DNA from: Janibacter sp. Soil728
GTDB taxonomy: Bacteria > Actinomycetota > Actinomycetes > Actinomycetales > Dermatophilaceae
DNA: 64,000 nucleotides
Reading direction: 5' to 3'
Assembly: GCF_001428305.1 (NCBI RefSeq)
Contig: NZ_LMRZ01000003.1
Span: 62,001 to 126,000 of the forward strand
The first letter of the stretch is position 1. Every line of letters starts with the position of its first letter. The translations under genes and the position numbers were made by a program. A model generated the notes under the pieces. The model did no database searches, was not told the origin of the DNA, and was given only the letters and a program-made list of their open reading frames with translations. Of this stretch, positions 37,398-44,554 are shown piece after piece.

Positions 37398-39478
37398 CCG
37401 ACACGCTGACCGCGCACTCGATGGGCACGCCCCTGGTCCGGCAGGACGCCATGGCCAAGGTGACCGGGATGGCGCCCTATGCCTACGACCACCGGCAGGA
37501 CGATCCTGCCTACCTCCACCCCGTGCAGGCGACGATCGCGCGGGGTCGCGTGGTGCAGATCGACACCACGGCGGCCGACGAGCTCGACGGGGTCCTGCTC
37601 ACCCTCACCCGGCACAACGCCCCGCGCCTCGCCGAGAGCGAGGACACCGAGATGCACATCCTCCAGCACGACGAGGTCGCCTTCCGCGGGCAGCTCATCG
37701 GTGCGGTCGTGGCACGCACCCCCGAGATCGCCCGGGAGGCCGCCGCGCTCGTGCGGGTCACCTACGAGGAGGAGGCGACCGATGCCCGGCTGTCCGCCGA
37801 CCGGGAGGACCTCTACCGGCCGGAGCAGGTCAACGGGGGCTTCGAGACCGACACCGACACCGGCGGTGTCGACGCCGCCCTCGCCTCCAGCGCGGTGCAG
37901 GTCGACCAGACCTACACGACGCCCATGGAGCACAACAACCCCATGGAGCCGCACACGACCGTCGCCCTCTGGCAGGACGAGCACCTGACCCTCTGGGACT
38001 CCATCCAGGGGGTGCACGCCGCGCACACCGCGCTGGCCCCGCTGCTGCGACTGGAACCCGAGCAGCTGCGGGTGATCACCCCCTTCGTCGGTGGTGGCTT
38101 CGGGTCCAAGGGCAAGCCGCACTCCCACGAGGTGCTCGCCGCGATGGCCGCGATGCGGCTGCCCGGGCGGGCGGTCAAGCTCGCCCTGACCCGGCAGCAG
38201 ATGTTCACCCTCGTCGGGTACCGCACGCCGACGATCAACCACGTGCGTCTGGGCGCCGACCGGGACGGACGGCTGCAGGCGATCAGCCACGAGGTCGTCG
38301 AGCAGACGGCCCGGCTCTACGAGTTCGCCGAGCAGACCGCCGTGCCGAGCCGCACCGTCTACGCCGCGCCGCACCGCCGGACCAGCCACCGCCTCGCGAC
38401 TCTCGACGTGCCGGTCCCCTTCTGGATGCGCGCCCCGGGCGAGTGCCCCGGCATGCACGCCCTCGAGGTGGCCATGGACGAGCTCGCGATCGCCTGCGAC
38501 CTCGACCCGGTCGAGCTTCGCGTGCGCAACGACACCGCGACGGACCCGGAGACGGGCCTGCCCTTCACCCACCGCGACCTCGTCGGCTGCCTGCGCGAGG
38601 GCGCCGACCGATTCGGCTGGGCAGACCGCGACCCGCGCCCACGGCAGCGCAGGGAGGGCGACTGGCTGGTCGGCACGGGGGTGGCCGCCTCGACCTACCC
38701 GGCGATGAGCATGCCGGGCAACACCGCACGCATCCGCTACGGGCTGGGGCGCTACACCGTGGAGATCGGGGCGGTCGACATCGGTACCGGCACGTGGACC
38801 GCGCTGGCGCAGATCGCCGCCGACGCCCTCGAGTGCCCGGTCGGGCACATCGACCTGCGGATCGGCGACAGCGACCTGCCCCAGGCCACGGTCGAAGGGG
38901 GCTCCAGCGGCATCGCCTCGTGGGGCGGGGCCGTGGTCGCGGCGGCCAGGGCCTTCCGCGCCGAGCACGGACGGCTTCCGGCCGAGTGGGCCCAGACCGA
39001 GGCCGAGCTGCCCGAGAGCGACGTGACGCAGCGCTTCGCCCCGCACTCCTTCGGCGCCCAGTTCGCGCAGGTGCGGGTCAACGCGCGCACCGGCGAGGTG
39101 CGGGTGCCCCGCATGCTGGGCGTCTTCTCCGTCGGCCGGATCGTCAACCCCCGCACCGCCCACTCGCAGCTCACCGGCGGCATGGTCATGGGCCTGTCGA
39201 TGGCCCTGCACGAGCACAGCGTCATGGACGAGCGATGGGGGCACGTCGTCAACCACGACCTCGCCGGGTACCACATCGCATCCCACGCCGACGTCTGCGA
39301 CGTCGACGCGATCTGGCTCGACGAGGTCGACGAGCACCTCAACCCGATGGGCACCCGGGGCATCGGCGAGATCGGCATCGTCGGCGCGGCCGCCGCCATC
39401 GCCAATGCCACCTTCCACGCCACGGGCGTGCGGGTACGCGGGCTACCGCTGACGCCCGAGCACTTCCTGGACCACTGA
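37394..39478 (+). CDS. paoC: Aldehyde oxidoreductase, molybdenum subunit (PaoC/YagR-like)
   Basis: 694 aa, the catalytic subunit with a molybdopterin (probably cytosine-dinucleotide) cofactor. Visible landmarks are GGGFGSKGK and AVVAAARAF near the cofactor, EGGSSGIASWG, and the late GTRGIGEIGIVG where Glu is the active-site base. Oxidises aldehydes, often aromatic, to acids. There is no maturation factor (PaoD/XdhC) in the window. The operon paoABC is divergent from the DapA-family gene, so an aldehyde made by that lyase could be the substrate; that link is inference. Confidence 0.9.
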   Translation: MTDTLTAHSMGTPLVRQDAMAKVTGMAPYAYDHRQDDPAYLHPVQATIARGRVVQIDTTAADELDGVLLTLTRHNAPRLAESEDTEMHILQHDEVAFRGQLIGAVVARTPEIAREAAALVRVTYEEEATDARLSADREDLYRPEQVNGGFETDTDTGGVDAALASSAVQVDQTYTTPMEHNNPMEPHTTVALWQDEHLTLWDSIQGVHAAHTALAPLLRLEPEQLRVITPFVGGGFGSKGKPHSHEVLAAMAAMRLPGRAVKLALTRQQMFTLVGYRTPTINHVRLGADRDGRLQAISHEVVEQTARLYEFAEQTAVPSRTVYAAPHRRTSHRLATLDVPVPFWMRAPGECPGMHALEVAMDELAIACDLDPVELRVRNDTATDPETGLPFTHRDLVGCLREGADRFGWADRDPRPRQRREGDWLVGTGVAASTYPAMSMPGNTARIRYGLGRYTVEIGAVDIGTGTWTALAQIAADALECPVGHIDLRIGDSDLPQATVEGGSSGIASWGGAVVAAARAFRAEHGRLPAEWAQTEAELPESDVTQRFAPHSFGAQFAQVRVNARTGEVRVPRMLGVFSVGRIVNPRTAHSQLTGGMVMGLSMALHEHSVMDERWGHVVNHDLAGYHIASHADVCDVDAIWLDEVDEHLNPMGTRGIGEIGIVGAAAAIANATFHATGVRVRGLPLTPEHFLDH

Positions 39479-39523
39479 CCGCTCCCCGCCCGACAGTGGT
39501 CACCCGCCCCCGGCCAACAGGCC

Positions 39524-39529
39524 TATGGT
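39524..39529 (+). promoter_or_regulatory. Leaderless promoter -10 (TATGGT)
   Basis: TATGGT, 6 nt, then ATG at 39536; no ribosome site. Confidence 0.5.
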
Positions 39530-39535
39530 CGGCTC

Positions 39536-40390
39536 ATGGTCAACTTTGCGCAGGTCACCCCCCACGACGTCCAGGAGGCGGTCGCTGAGTACGACCGCGT
39601 CGGTCAGGACGAGTTCCTGAGCGGGCACGGCTTCGGCCGCAGCCGGGGGTACGAGCTCATGGTCGACGGCAAGGCCTACGACTCCATGGCCGTCCTCGGC
39701 GTGGCCCACCGGTACGCGACCGGGGCCCTCGCCAGCAGCAGCGAGTTCAGCGGTGGCAAGTACGGCGCGGCGAAGGTCCTCGGGGATCTCGGGTTCGAGG
39801 TCACCCAGCCCGCGGAGTCATCACCCGAGGTCATCCCTGCCACGGGGTCGTGGCGAGATGTCTCCGACATCGGCTCCGATGCGGCCCGCGTGGCCTGGAG
39901 CGACGCCGCACGGCCGGTCCTCCTGGACATCGCCCGCCGCTACCAGGGCCTGATCACCTACAGCGAGCTGTCCGCCGAGATCCAGCGACAGACCGGGATC
40001 CGCACCAAGCAGGGTCTGCAGCACTGGATCGGCAAGGTGCTCGAGCGGGTCGCCATCGACTGCCACGAGAAGGGCGAGGCCAACCTCAGCTCGCTGGTCG
40101 TCAACAGCTCCGGCAGCGTCGGCGCCGGCTACGCGGCGGCGGTCCGCACGATCGACGGTGAGGAGCCCGCCGACAACGACGCGCACGCCGCCGCCGAGCG
40201 GCTGGCCTGCCACCGGTTCTTCGAGGCTGTGGGCCTGCCCGCTGACGGCGGGACCGCCGCCCTGTCCCCGCAGCTGGCCCAGCGCCGCGAGCGGGTCCGC
40301 GCCCGAGCGACTCCCCCGCCGGAGCCGATCCTGTGCCCGACCTGCTTCATCGCACTCCCCTCCTCGGGACAGTGCGACGGCTGCGCCTGA
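39536..40390 (+). CDS. ScoMcrA-N-like domain protein with C-terminal zinc ribbon
   Basis: 284 aa. Residues 1-90 match the N-terminal domain of the ScoMcrA phosphorothioate/methyl-DNA restriction enzyme: AVAEYDRVGQDEFLSGHGFG, YELMVDGKAYDSMAVLG, SSEFSGGKYGAAKVLGDLGF. The middle (about 120-215) is a second helical unit (ITYSELSAEIQRQTG, then VLERVAIDCH, SSLVVNS). It ends CPTCFIALPSSGQCDGC, a C4 zinc ribbon. There is no HNH or SRA domain, so it is not a full McrA. Likely DNA-binding; function unknown. Single, leaderless gene. Confidence 0.65.
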   Translation: MVNFAQVTPHDVQEAVAEYDRVGQDEFLSGHGFGRSRGYELMVDGKAYDSMAVLGVAHRYATGALASSSEFSGGKYGAAKVLGDLGFEVTQPAESSPEVIPATGSWRDVSDIGSDAARVAWSDAARPVLLDIARRYQGLITYSELSAEIQRQTGIRTKQGLQHWIGKVLERVAIDCHEKGEANLSSLVVNSSGSVGAGYAAAVRTIDGEEPADNDAHAAAERLACHRFFEAVGLPADGGTAALSPQLAQRRERVRARATPPPEPILCPTCFIALPSSGQCDGCA

Positions 40391-40596
40391 CCACGGAGCA
40401 GCACGGCGTGGTCCAGGTGCGCGATGCTTGTCCGGGCTGCCTTCTGCGGCCTGTCCGTCGCCATCCTCATCGTGCTGATGCGGCTGCTGAGTCTCCGCTC
40501 TGGCCACCGGGGTGCTGTGCCTGGCCCTAACCCGCCGCACTGGGCACCGCCGGGGTAGGAGACGACGCGCAGAGCTGATCCCCTCCGCCGATCCGC

Positions 40597-40602
40597 GACA
40601 CT
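40597..40602 (+). promoter_or_regulatory. Leaderless promoter -10-like box (GACACT)
   Basis: GACACT is 6 nt before the ATG at 40609; this favours that ATG over the GTG at 40606. Confidence 0.4.
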
Positions 40603-40608
40603 GAGGTG

Positions 40609-41448
40609 ATGGACCTCACCGCAGCTGCCTACCAGAGCGAGCCCGGCGGCCCGCTCGACGTCGACCGCGAGCTCTACGGCCGCATCGGGGCGATGACCGA
40701 AGGGCGTGAGCTCGTCGACTCCTTCACCATCCCGATCCGCAGCGGCCGGGCGTGGGAGGTGCCGGCCGGGCACGTCTGCCGGATCGTCACGATCGAGGGG
40801 CCGCAGGTCGCCGACCTCAACCTGTGGAACCTCCACGACCCCCGTGAGCGACTGTGGGCCGCACGCACTCGTCAGCTGCAGGCCGCGCACGTCTCGACCT
40901 TCGACCGGCTGTGGTCGACGCTGCCCTTCCTCCGCCCGCTCGTGACGATCACCGGGGACTCGCTGGCCGACTACGGCGTCGATGACGAAGGGGGCCGCGT
41001 CCACGACCTGCTCGGCACCCGCTGCGACCCGTACGTCAACCAGATGCTGAACGACGCCCCCTTCGACTACCACTGCCACTCCAACCTGACGCGAGCCGTG
41101 CGGCCCTGGCACCTCACGGAGTTCGACGTGCACGACGTGCTCAACGTCTTCCAGTGCACGGGGCTCAACGAGCACGACGAGTACTTCATGAAGACCTGCC
41201 CGGCGCAGCGCGGTGACTACTTCGAGTTCTTCGCCGAGGTCGACGTCCTCGCCGCGCTCTCGACCTGTCCCGGCGGTGACCTGTCGGTCCCGATGTTCGG
41301 CCCCGACGCCGGTGACGCCGAGGCGGTCTGCCGTCCGCTGGGCATCGAGGTCCACACGGTCCCCGAGGCGGCGCTCGAGGGCTGGGTGCCGCCGGAGCGG
41401 GCGGCCTACGCGCAGGACCACGGCCTGGCGGCCCGCCCGTGGGCATGA
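40609..41448 (+). CDS. DUF1989 (urea carboxylase-associated) family protein
   Basis: 279 aa. IPIRSGRAWEVPAGHVCRIVTIEGPQVADLN, LGTRCDPYVN, HCHSNLTRA and LNVFQCTGLN are the conserved blocks of DUF1989, proteins found next to urea carboxylase or guanidine genes and thought to be metal-binding cupin-like enzymes. None of those partners is present here. Single gene. Confidence 0.82.
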   Translation: MDLTAAAYQSEPGGPLDVDRELYGRIGAMTEGRELVDSFTIPIRSGRAWEVPAGHVCRIVTIEGPQVADLNLWNLHDPRERLWAARTRQLQAAHVSTFDRLWSTLPFLRPLVTITGDSLADYGVDDEGGRVHDLLGTRCDPYVNQMLNDAPFDYHCHSNLTRAVRPWHLTEFDVHDVLNVFQCTGLNEHDEYFMKTCPAQRGDYFEFFAEVDVLAALSTCPGGDLSVPMFGPDAGDAEAVCRPLGIEVHTVPEAALEGWVPPERAAYAQDHGLAARPWA

Positions 41449-41502
41449 CACCGACCGCTCTGGCCACCTACCGCTGATCTCCGCCGCAGGAACAACTTGA
41501 CG

Positions 41503-41515
41503 CAACAACTTGTTG
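41503..41515. promoter_or_regulatory. Palindromic operator candidate upstream of the NAD(P)-binding gene
   Basis: CAACAACTTGTTG, a perfect 6+1+6 palindrome 68 nt upstream of the start at 41584. Part of it (CAACTTG) is repeated 12 bases earlier. MarR/HxlR/TetR-type repressors bind such sites; no regulator gene is adjacent. Confidence 0.45.
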
Positions 41516-41583
41516 TCGAGTCGGCGACGGGCGGTCCCCCTCCCGTCGCCGACTCCACCTCCATCCACAGCAAGGAATTGCTC

Positions 41584-42228
41584 ATGTCCACGATCGTCAT
41601 CTTCGGCGGAACCGGTTACGCCGGCGGCAACATCGCCGTCGAAGCAGTCTCCCGCGGCCACCAGGTCATCTCCTACAGCCGCACAGTCCCCGAGCAGACC
41701 GCCGACGGTGTCGAGTACCGCATCGGCTCGCTCACCGATGACGACGTCGTCGCCCGCGCCGCCACGGACGCCGATGACCTCGTCGTCGCCACCCATGGCG
41801 CGGATGTCGGCGGCTCGCCGCTCGTGGACCACGTCGCCCGCCTCACCTCCGCCGCGATCGAGCACGGCGCGCGCCTGTCCTTCGTCGGCGGCGCCGGCAC
41901 CCTGAACGTGACGAAGGGGGGTCCCCGCCTGGTCGACACCCCCGAGTTCAACGACGAGTGGAAGCCCGAGGCCCTCTCCCACGCACTGGTGCTCGACGCC
42001 CTGCGCTCCGGGCCGCAGGAGCTGAGCTGGTTCTACGTCTCCCCCGCCGCCCTCTTCGGTGCGTGGACCCCCGGCGAGACCACGGGCAGCTACCGCGTCA
42101 GCGACGACGAGCTGATCGTCAAGGAGGACGGGACCTCCGAGATCTCCGGCACCGACTTCGCCACGGCGTACGTCGACGAGATCGAGCAGGGCAAGCACCC
42201 GAGGCAGCGGTTCGCCGTCGGGCACTGA
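41584..42228 (+). CDS. NAD(P)-binding NmrA/YwnB-like protein
   Basis: 214 aa atypical short-chain dehydrogenase. The nucleotide site is VIFGGTGYAGG at the very start; a middle SFVGGAGTL and a WFYVSPAALFG block match the YwnB/NmrA-like family (NAD(P)H-dependent reductase or redox-sensing proteins). The frame is open upstream to a TTG at 41497, but AAGGA and the Rossmann start place the ATG at 41584. It meets the minus-strand DinB-like gene tail to tail with three bases between. Confidence 0.83.
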   Translation: MSTIVIFGGTGYAGGNIAVEAVSRGHQVISYSRTVPEQTADGVEYRIGSLTDDDVVARAATDADDLVVATHGADVGGSPLVDHVARLTSAAIEHGARLSFVGGAGTLNVTKGGPRLVDTPEFNDEWKPEALSHALVLDALRSGPQELSWFYVSPAALFGAWTPGETTGSYRVSDDELIVKEDGTSEISGTDFATAYVDEIEQGKHPRQRFAVGH

Positions 42229-42231
42229 CGG

Positions 42232-43014
42232 TCAGGAGAACCAACGCCACCTTCGGCGGGGTCTCGGTTCATCTGGCTGCAGGAATGCCTGCCGCAGGAG
42301 GCGAAGTTCCTCAGGAGCGCCGACCGCACTCACGCCGGGGATCGGCCAGCCGTGCAGCCACCAGAGGACCTCTTCTGCGGGGCCTTCGAGGACCGCAACA
42401 GGTGGGGCTGCGGCCACGAGTCGGTACTCCCCGTTGAACTCGTCCACGTCCACGGGGAAGGCGAGGTACCACTCGTCGCCGGTGTCCGTGGCGTGGACAG
42501 CCACGGGTTGCGGTCGCCACGCCACCTGCGGATCTGCTGAGGACCAGTGCGAGAGTGCCTGCCCCACACCGTCACTCGCGACCTGCGGGGTCAGATCGTG
42601 CCAGGGCTGGTCGCTGGCCACTGTGGCCGCGTGAGCCAGGGTGATGGTCTCGTGAGCCAGCAGCCTCGCGAGGTCGGCACAGGTCCCCGGCTGACCGAAG
42701 TAGTCGATCGGGCCGTCGGGTCCAGCGTCCTGGAGCAAGGTGACGAGCCGGGCGTGCTCGGCTGCGATCCCGGCGAGCAGGGAGGCGTGGTCCGACGGTG
42801 GCACAGGGGCTTCGCGCTGGTCCCAGGCGGCGCTGCGGTGCTCGAGCGACCACGACCAGATCTCCACGGTGGCCCAGTGCTCGTGGGCAACCTGGTGCGC
42901 CGTCGCATCGTCCGGCGCCAGACGAGCCTTGGGCGGCAGCCCAGCCAGCCGGGTGACGGCGAGCTGACCGTGGCCGGCCAGCAACTCGACGTGCTCGGTG
43001 AAAGAAGGACCCAC
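42232..43014 (-). CDS. DinB / maleylpyruvate-isomerase-like protein
   Basis: 260 aa. The family of mycothiol-dependent enzymes and DinB-like four-helix proteins is suggested by HEHWATVEIWSWSLEHRS, ARLLAHETITLAHAATVA with spaced His residues for metal, and DWxL-like IDYFGQPGTCADL. The C-terminal half (WYLAFPVDVDEFNGEY...LLWWLHGWP) matches the SCP2-like MDMPI C-terminal type. The start is set at the GTG at 43014, which follows TACACT by six bases; the frame remains open through the upstream 18-bp repeats. Substrate unknown. Confidence 0.65.
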   Translation of the reverse strand: MGPSFTEHVELLAGHGQLAVTRLAGLPPKARLAPDDATAHQVAHEHWATVEIWSWSLEHRSAAWDQREAPVPPSDHASLLAGIAAEHARLVTLLQDAGPDGPIDYFGQPGTCADLARLLAHETITLAHAATVASDQPWHDLTPQVASDGVGQALSHWSSADPQVAWRPQPVAVHATDTGDEWYLAFPVDVDEFNGEYRLVAAAPPVAVLEGPAEEVLWWLHGWPIPGVSAVGAPEELRLLRQAFLQPDEPRPRRRWRWFS

Positions 43015-43020
43015 TCGCTG

Positions 43021-43026
43021 AGTGTA
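43021..43026 (-). promoter_or_regulatory. Leaderless promoter -10 (TACACT) of the DinB-like gene
   Basis: TACACT on the minus strand, 6 nt, then GTG at 43014. Confidence 0.45.
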
Positions 43027-43044
43027 GGCACGCGTGGACAGCGC

Positions 43045-43098
43045 CACCTGTCGATCAGGCGACACCTGTCGATCAGGCGACACCTGTCGATCAGGCGA
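43045..43098. repeat. Three exact tandem copies of an 18-bp unit
   Basis: CACCTGTCGATCAGGCGA at 43045, 43063 and 43081, perfect. The third copy contains the stop codon of the Old Yellow Enzyme gene (43091-43093), and because 18 is a multiple of three each copy offers the same in-frame stop. Each unit holds CCTG/CAGG arms around TCGAT. It lies between that stop and the DinB-like promoter. Confidence 0.9.
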
Positions 43099-44164
43099 CG
43101 AAGTCCGGCCACCCGGCGTCGAGGTACTCCACGAAGGTCTCGCTGACGTGCTCGGCGTGCAGGTGCTCGCGGCTCACCGGTAGTGGCGCCATCGCGAAGG
43201 CGTGGTCGGCGTCCGACTGCTGGGGGAAGTCGTGGTGCACGATCGCCGCGCGGCCGATGTCGACGAAGTCCGCCCCCTTCGACAGGCACCACCGCGCCTG
43301 CTGCGCGGAGCGGATCTTGCCCGCGACGCCCAGCCGCGTCAGGCCGCGCGGGAGGGAGGTGAAGGCGTCGATGAGCAGGTCGCCCTCCTCGTCGACGGTC
43401 ATGAAGGCGTCCCAGAGCGACATGTCGACGTAGTCGACGAGGCCGGAGTCGAGGATCCAGCCGGTGACGGTGACGGCTTCGTCCAGGACGATGCCGTTGC
43501 CCTGAGGGGTCAGGCGGATGCCGACCTGGAAGTCGGCGCTCGTGCGCTCACGGATCCCTCGCAGCACCTCGAAGGTGATCCGCGCCCGGTCCTCCAGCGA
43601 GCCGCCGTAGCCGTCGGTGCGCTGGTTGTGGCGACCGTCGAGGAACTGGCACAGCAGATAGCCGTGCGCGCCGTGCACCTCGACCCCGTCGAAGCCCGCT
43701 CGCTCGGCGCGCTCGGCCCCGACGACGAAGTCCTCGACGACCTGCTGGATCTCGGCCGTGGTGAGGGCGCGGGTGTTGCGCTCGGCGTCGTCCCAGGGCG
43801 CGACATTCGGCGCGCCGGTCACGCTCGGGTCGGAGCGACGGCCCGCGTGGTGCAGCTGCACCGACGAGACGCTGCCGGCCGCACGGATGCCGTCAGCCAG
43901 CCGCGTGAGCCCTGCCAGGTGCCGGTCGTCGCTGATGCCGAGCTGCCCGGCCCACGCCTGCCCCAGCCGCGACACATAGGTCGCGCAGGTCATCGTCAGG
44001 CCGAAGCCGCCCTGTGCGCGGGCCACGAGCCACCGGTACTCGTCGTCGGAGAGCGTGCCGTCCTCGTGGCTCTGGGTGTTGGTCAGCGGGGCGAGGGCCA
44101 GGCGGTTGTGCCACGTCGGGCCGTGGGCGAAGTCGAGGGACTCGTGCAAGGTCATGGGTTCCAT
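43091..44164 (-). CDS. NADH:flavin oxidoreductase, Old Yellow Enzyme family
   Basis: 357 aa FMN-dependent TIM barrel reducing activated C=C bonds. NRLALAPLTN at the start, SSVQLHHAGR with the usual HxG-like substrate His pair, VHGAHGYLLCQFLD, NQRTDGYGGS and the late phosphate site (FVDIGRAAI) are all OYE signatures. The start could be the ATG at 44164 or 44155; 44164 is chosen because GAGGG lies upstream. It ends inside the 18-bp repeats. Substrate unknown. Confidence 0.88.
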   Translation of the reverse strand: MEPMTLHESLDFAHGPTWHNRLALAPLTNTQSHEDGTLSDDEYRWLVARAQGGFGLTMTCATYVSRLGQAWAGQLGISDDRHLAGLTRLADGIRAAGSVSSVQLHHAGRRSDPSVTGAPNVAPWDDAERNTRALTTAEIQQVVEDFVVGAERAERAGFDGVEVHGAHGYLLCQFLDGRHNQRTDGYGGSLEDRARITFEVLRGIRERTSADFQVGIRLTPQGNGIVLDEAVTVTGWILDSGLVDYVDMSLWDAFMTVDEEGDLLIDAFTSLPRGLTRLGVAGKIRSAQQARWCLSKGADFVDIGRAAIVHHDFPQQSDADHAFAMAPLPVSREHLHAEHVSETFVEYLDAGWPDFVA

Positions 44165-44192
44165 CGTCTCAACCCACCCTCGACCACGCACG

Positions 44193-44221
44193 AGGGCCCC
44201 GTCCGCGATGGACGAGGCCCT
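44193..44221 (-). terminator. Hairpin between the small ORF and the OYE gene
   Basis: AGGGCCCCGTCC pairs with GGACGAGGCCCT (one mismatch) around a short loop. No T run. It would end the transcript of the upstream small gene. Confidence 0.5.
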
Positions 44222-44305
44222 TCCCTCTCCCCCCGGAGAATGGGTTCGCGCTGGGCGACGAGGATGACGCTAGCTGCGGGTCGTCGGCCCCACCTCAGTG
44301 ATCGG

Positions 44306-44509
44306 CTACTGGTCTTCCAGCCCGACGGCATCGGTGTCGCGCTCGAGCTTGGCGTGGGCCACAAGGAGCAGGGCCGCCACCGATTCGACGGGGATCCCGA
44401 GCGCCGCTGCGGTCACGATGTCCTCGTACCCGGCCCGCTGCAGCCGCAGTGCCACGCCGTGGGCGGGCGACATGTCATCGACCCGCTTGTCCCACTCGTT
44501 GCTGACCAC
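44306..44509 (-). CDS. Small hypothetical protein
   Basis: 67 aa (GTG start). Helical, reading LRLQRAGYEDIVTAAALGIPVESVAALLLVAHAKLERD, coherent as a small folded unit and similar in style to short actinobacterial DNA-binding or ANTAR-like helices, though no family is certain. TACCGT lies five bases before GTG, and a hairpin follows the stop, both supporting a real small leaderless gene. Confidence 0.5.
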   Translation of the reverse strand: MVSNEWDKRVDDMSPAHGVALRLQRAGYEDIVTAAALGIPVESVAALLLVAHAKLERDTDAVGLEDQ

Positions 44510-44514
44510 GTCTC

Positions 44515-44520
44515 ACGGTA
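44515..44520 (-). promoter_or_regulatory. Leaderless promoter -10 (TACCGT) of the small ORF
   Basis: TACCGT on the minus strand, 5 nt, then GTG at 44509. Confidence 0.4.
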
Positions 44521-44554
44521 GGCGGATGCCCGGCCCGCGAGCCTCAGTGGTGCA

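Noticed and set aside
37088-39418. 776-codon minus-strand open frame over paoC
   Set aside because: Shadow of the molybdenum subunit gene.
39536-40390. Full McrA restriction enzyme
   Set aside because: No HNH nuclease or SRA domain in the sequence.
40129-42225. 698-codon minus-strand open frame
   Set aside because: Covers three well-supported plus-strand genes and has no recognisable domain.
43045-43098. CRISPR array
   Set aside because: Units are 18 bp, directly abutting, with no spacers.
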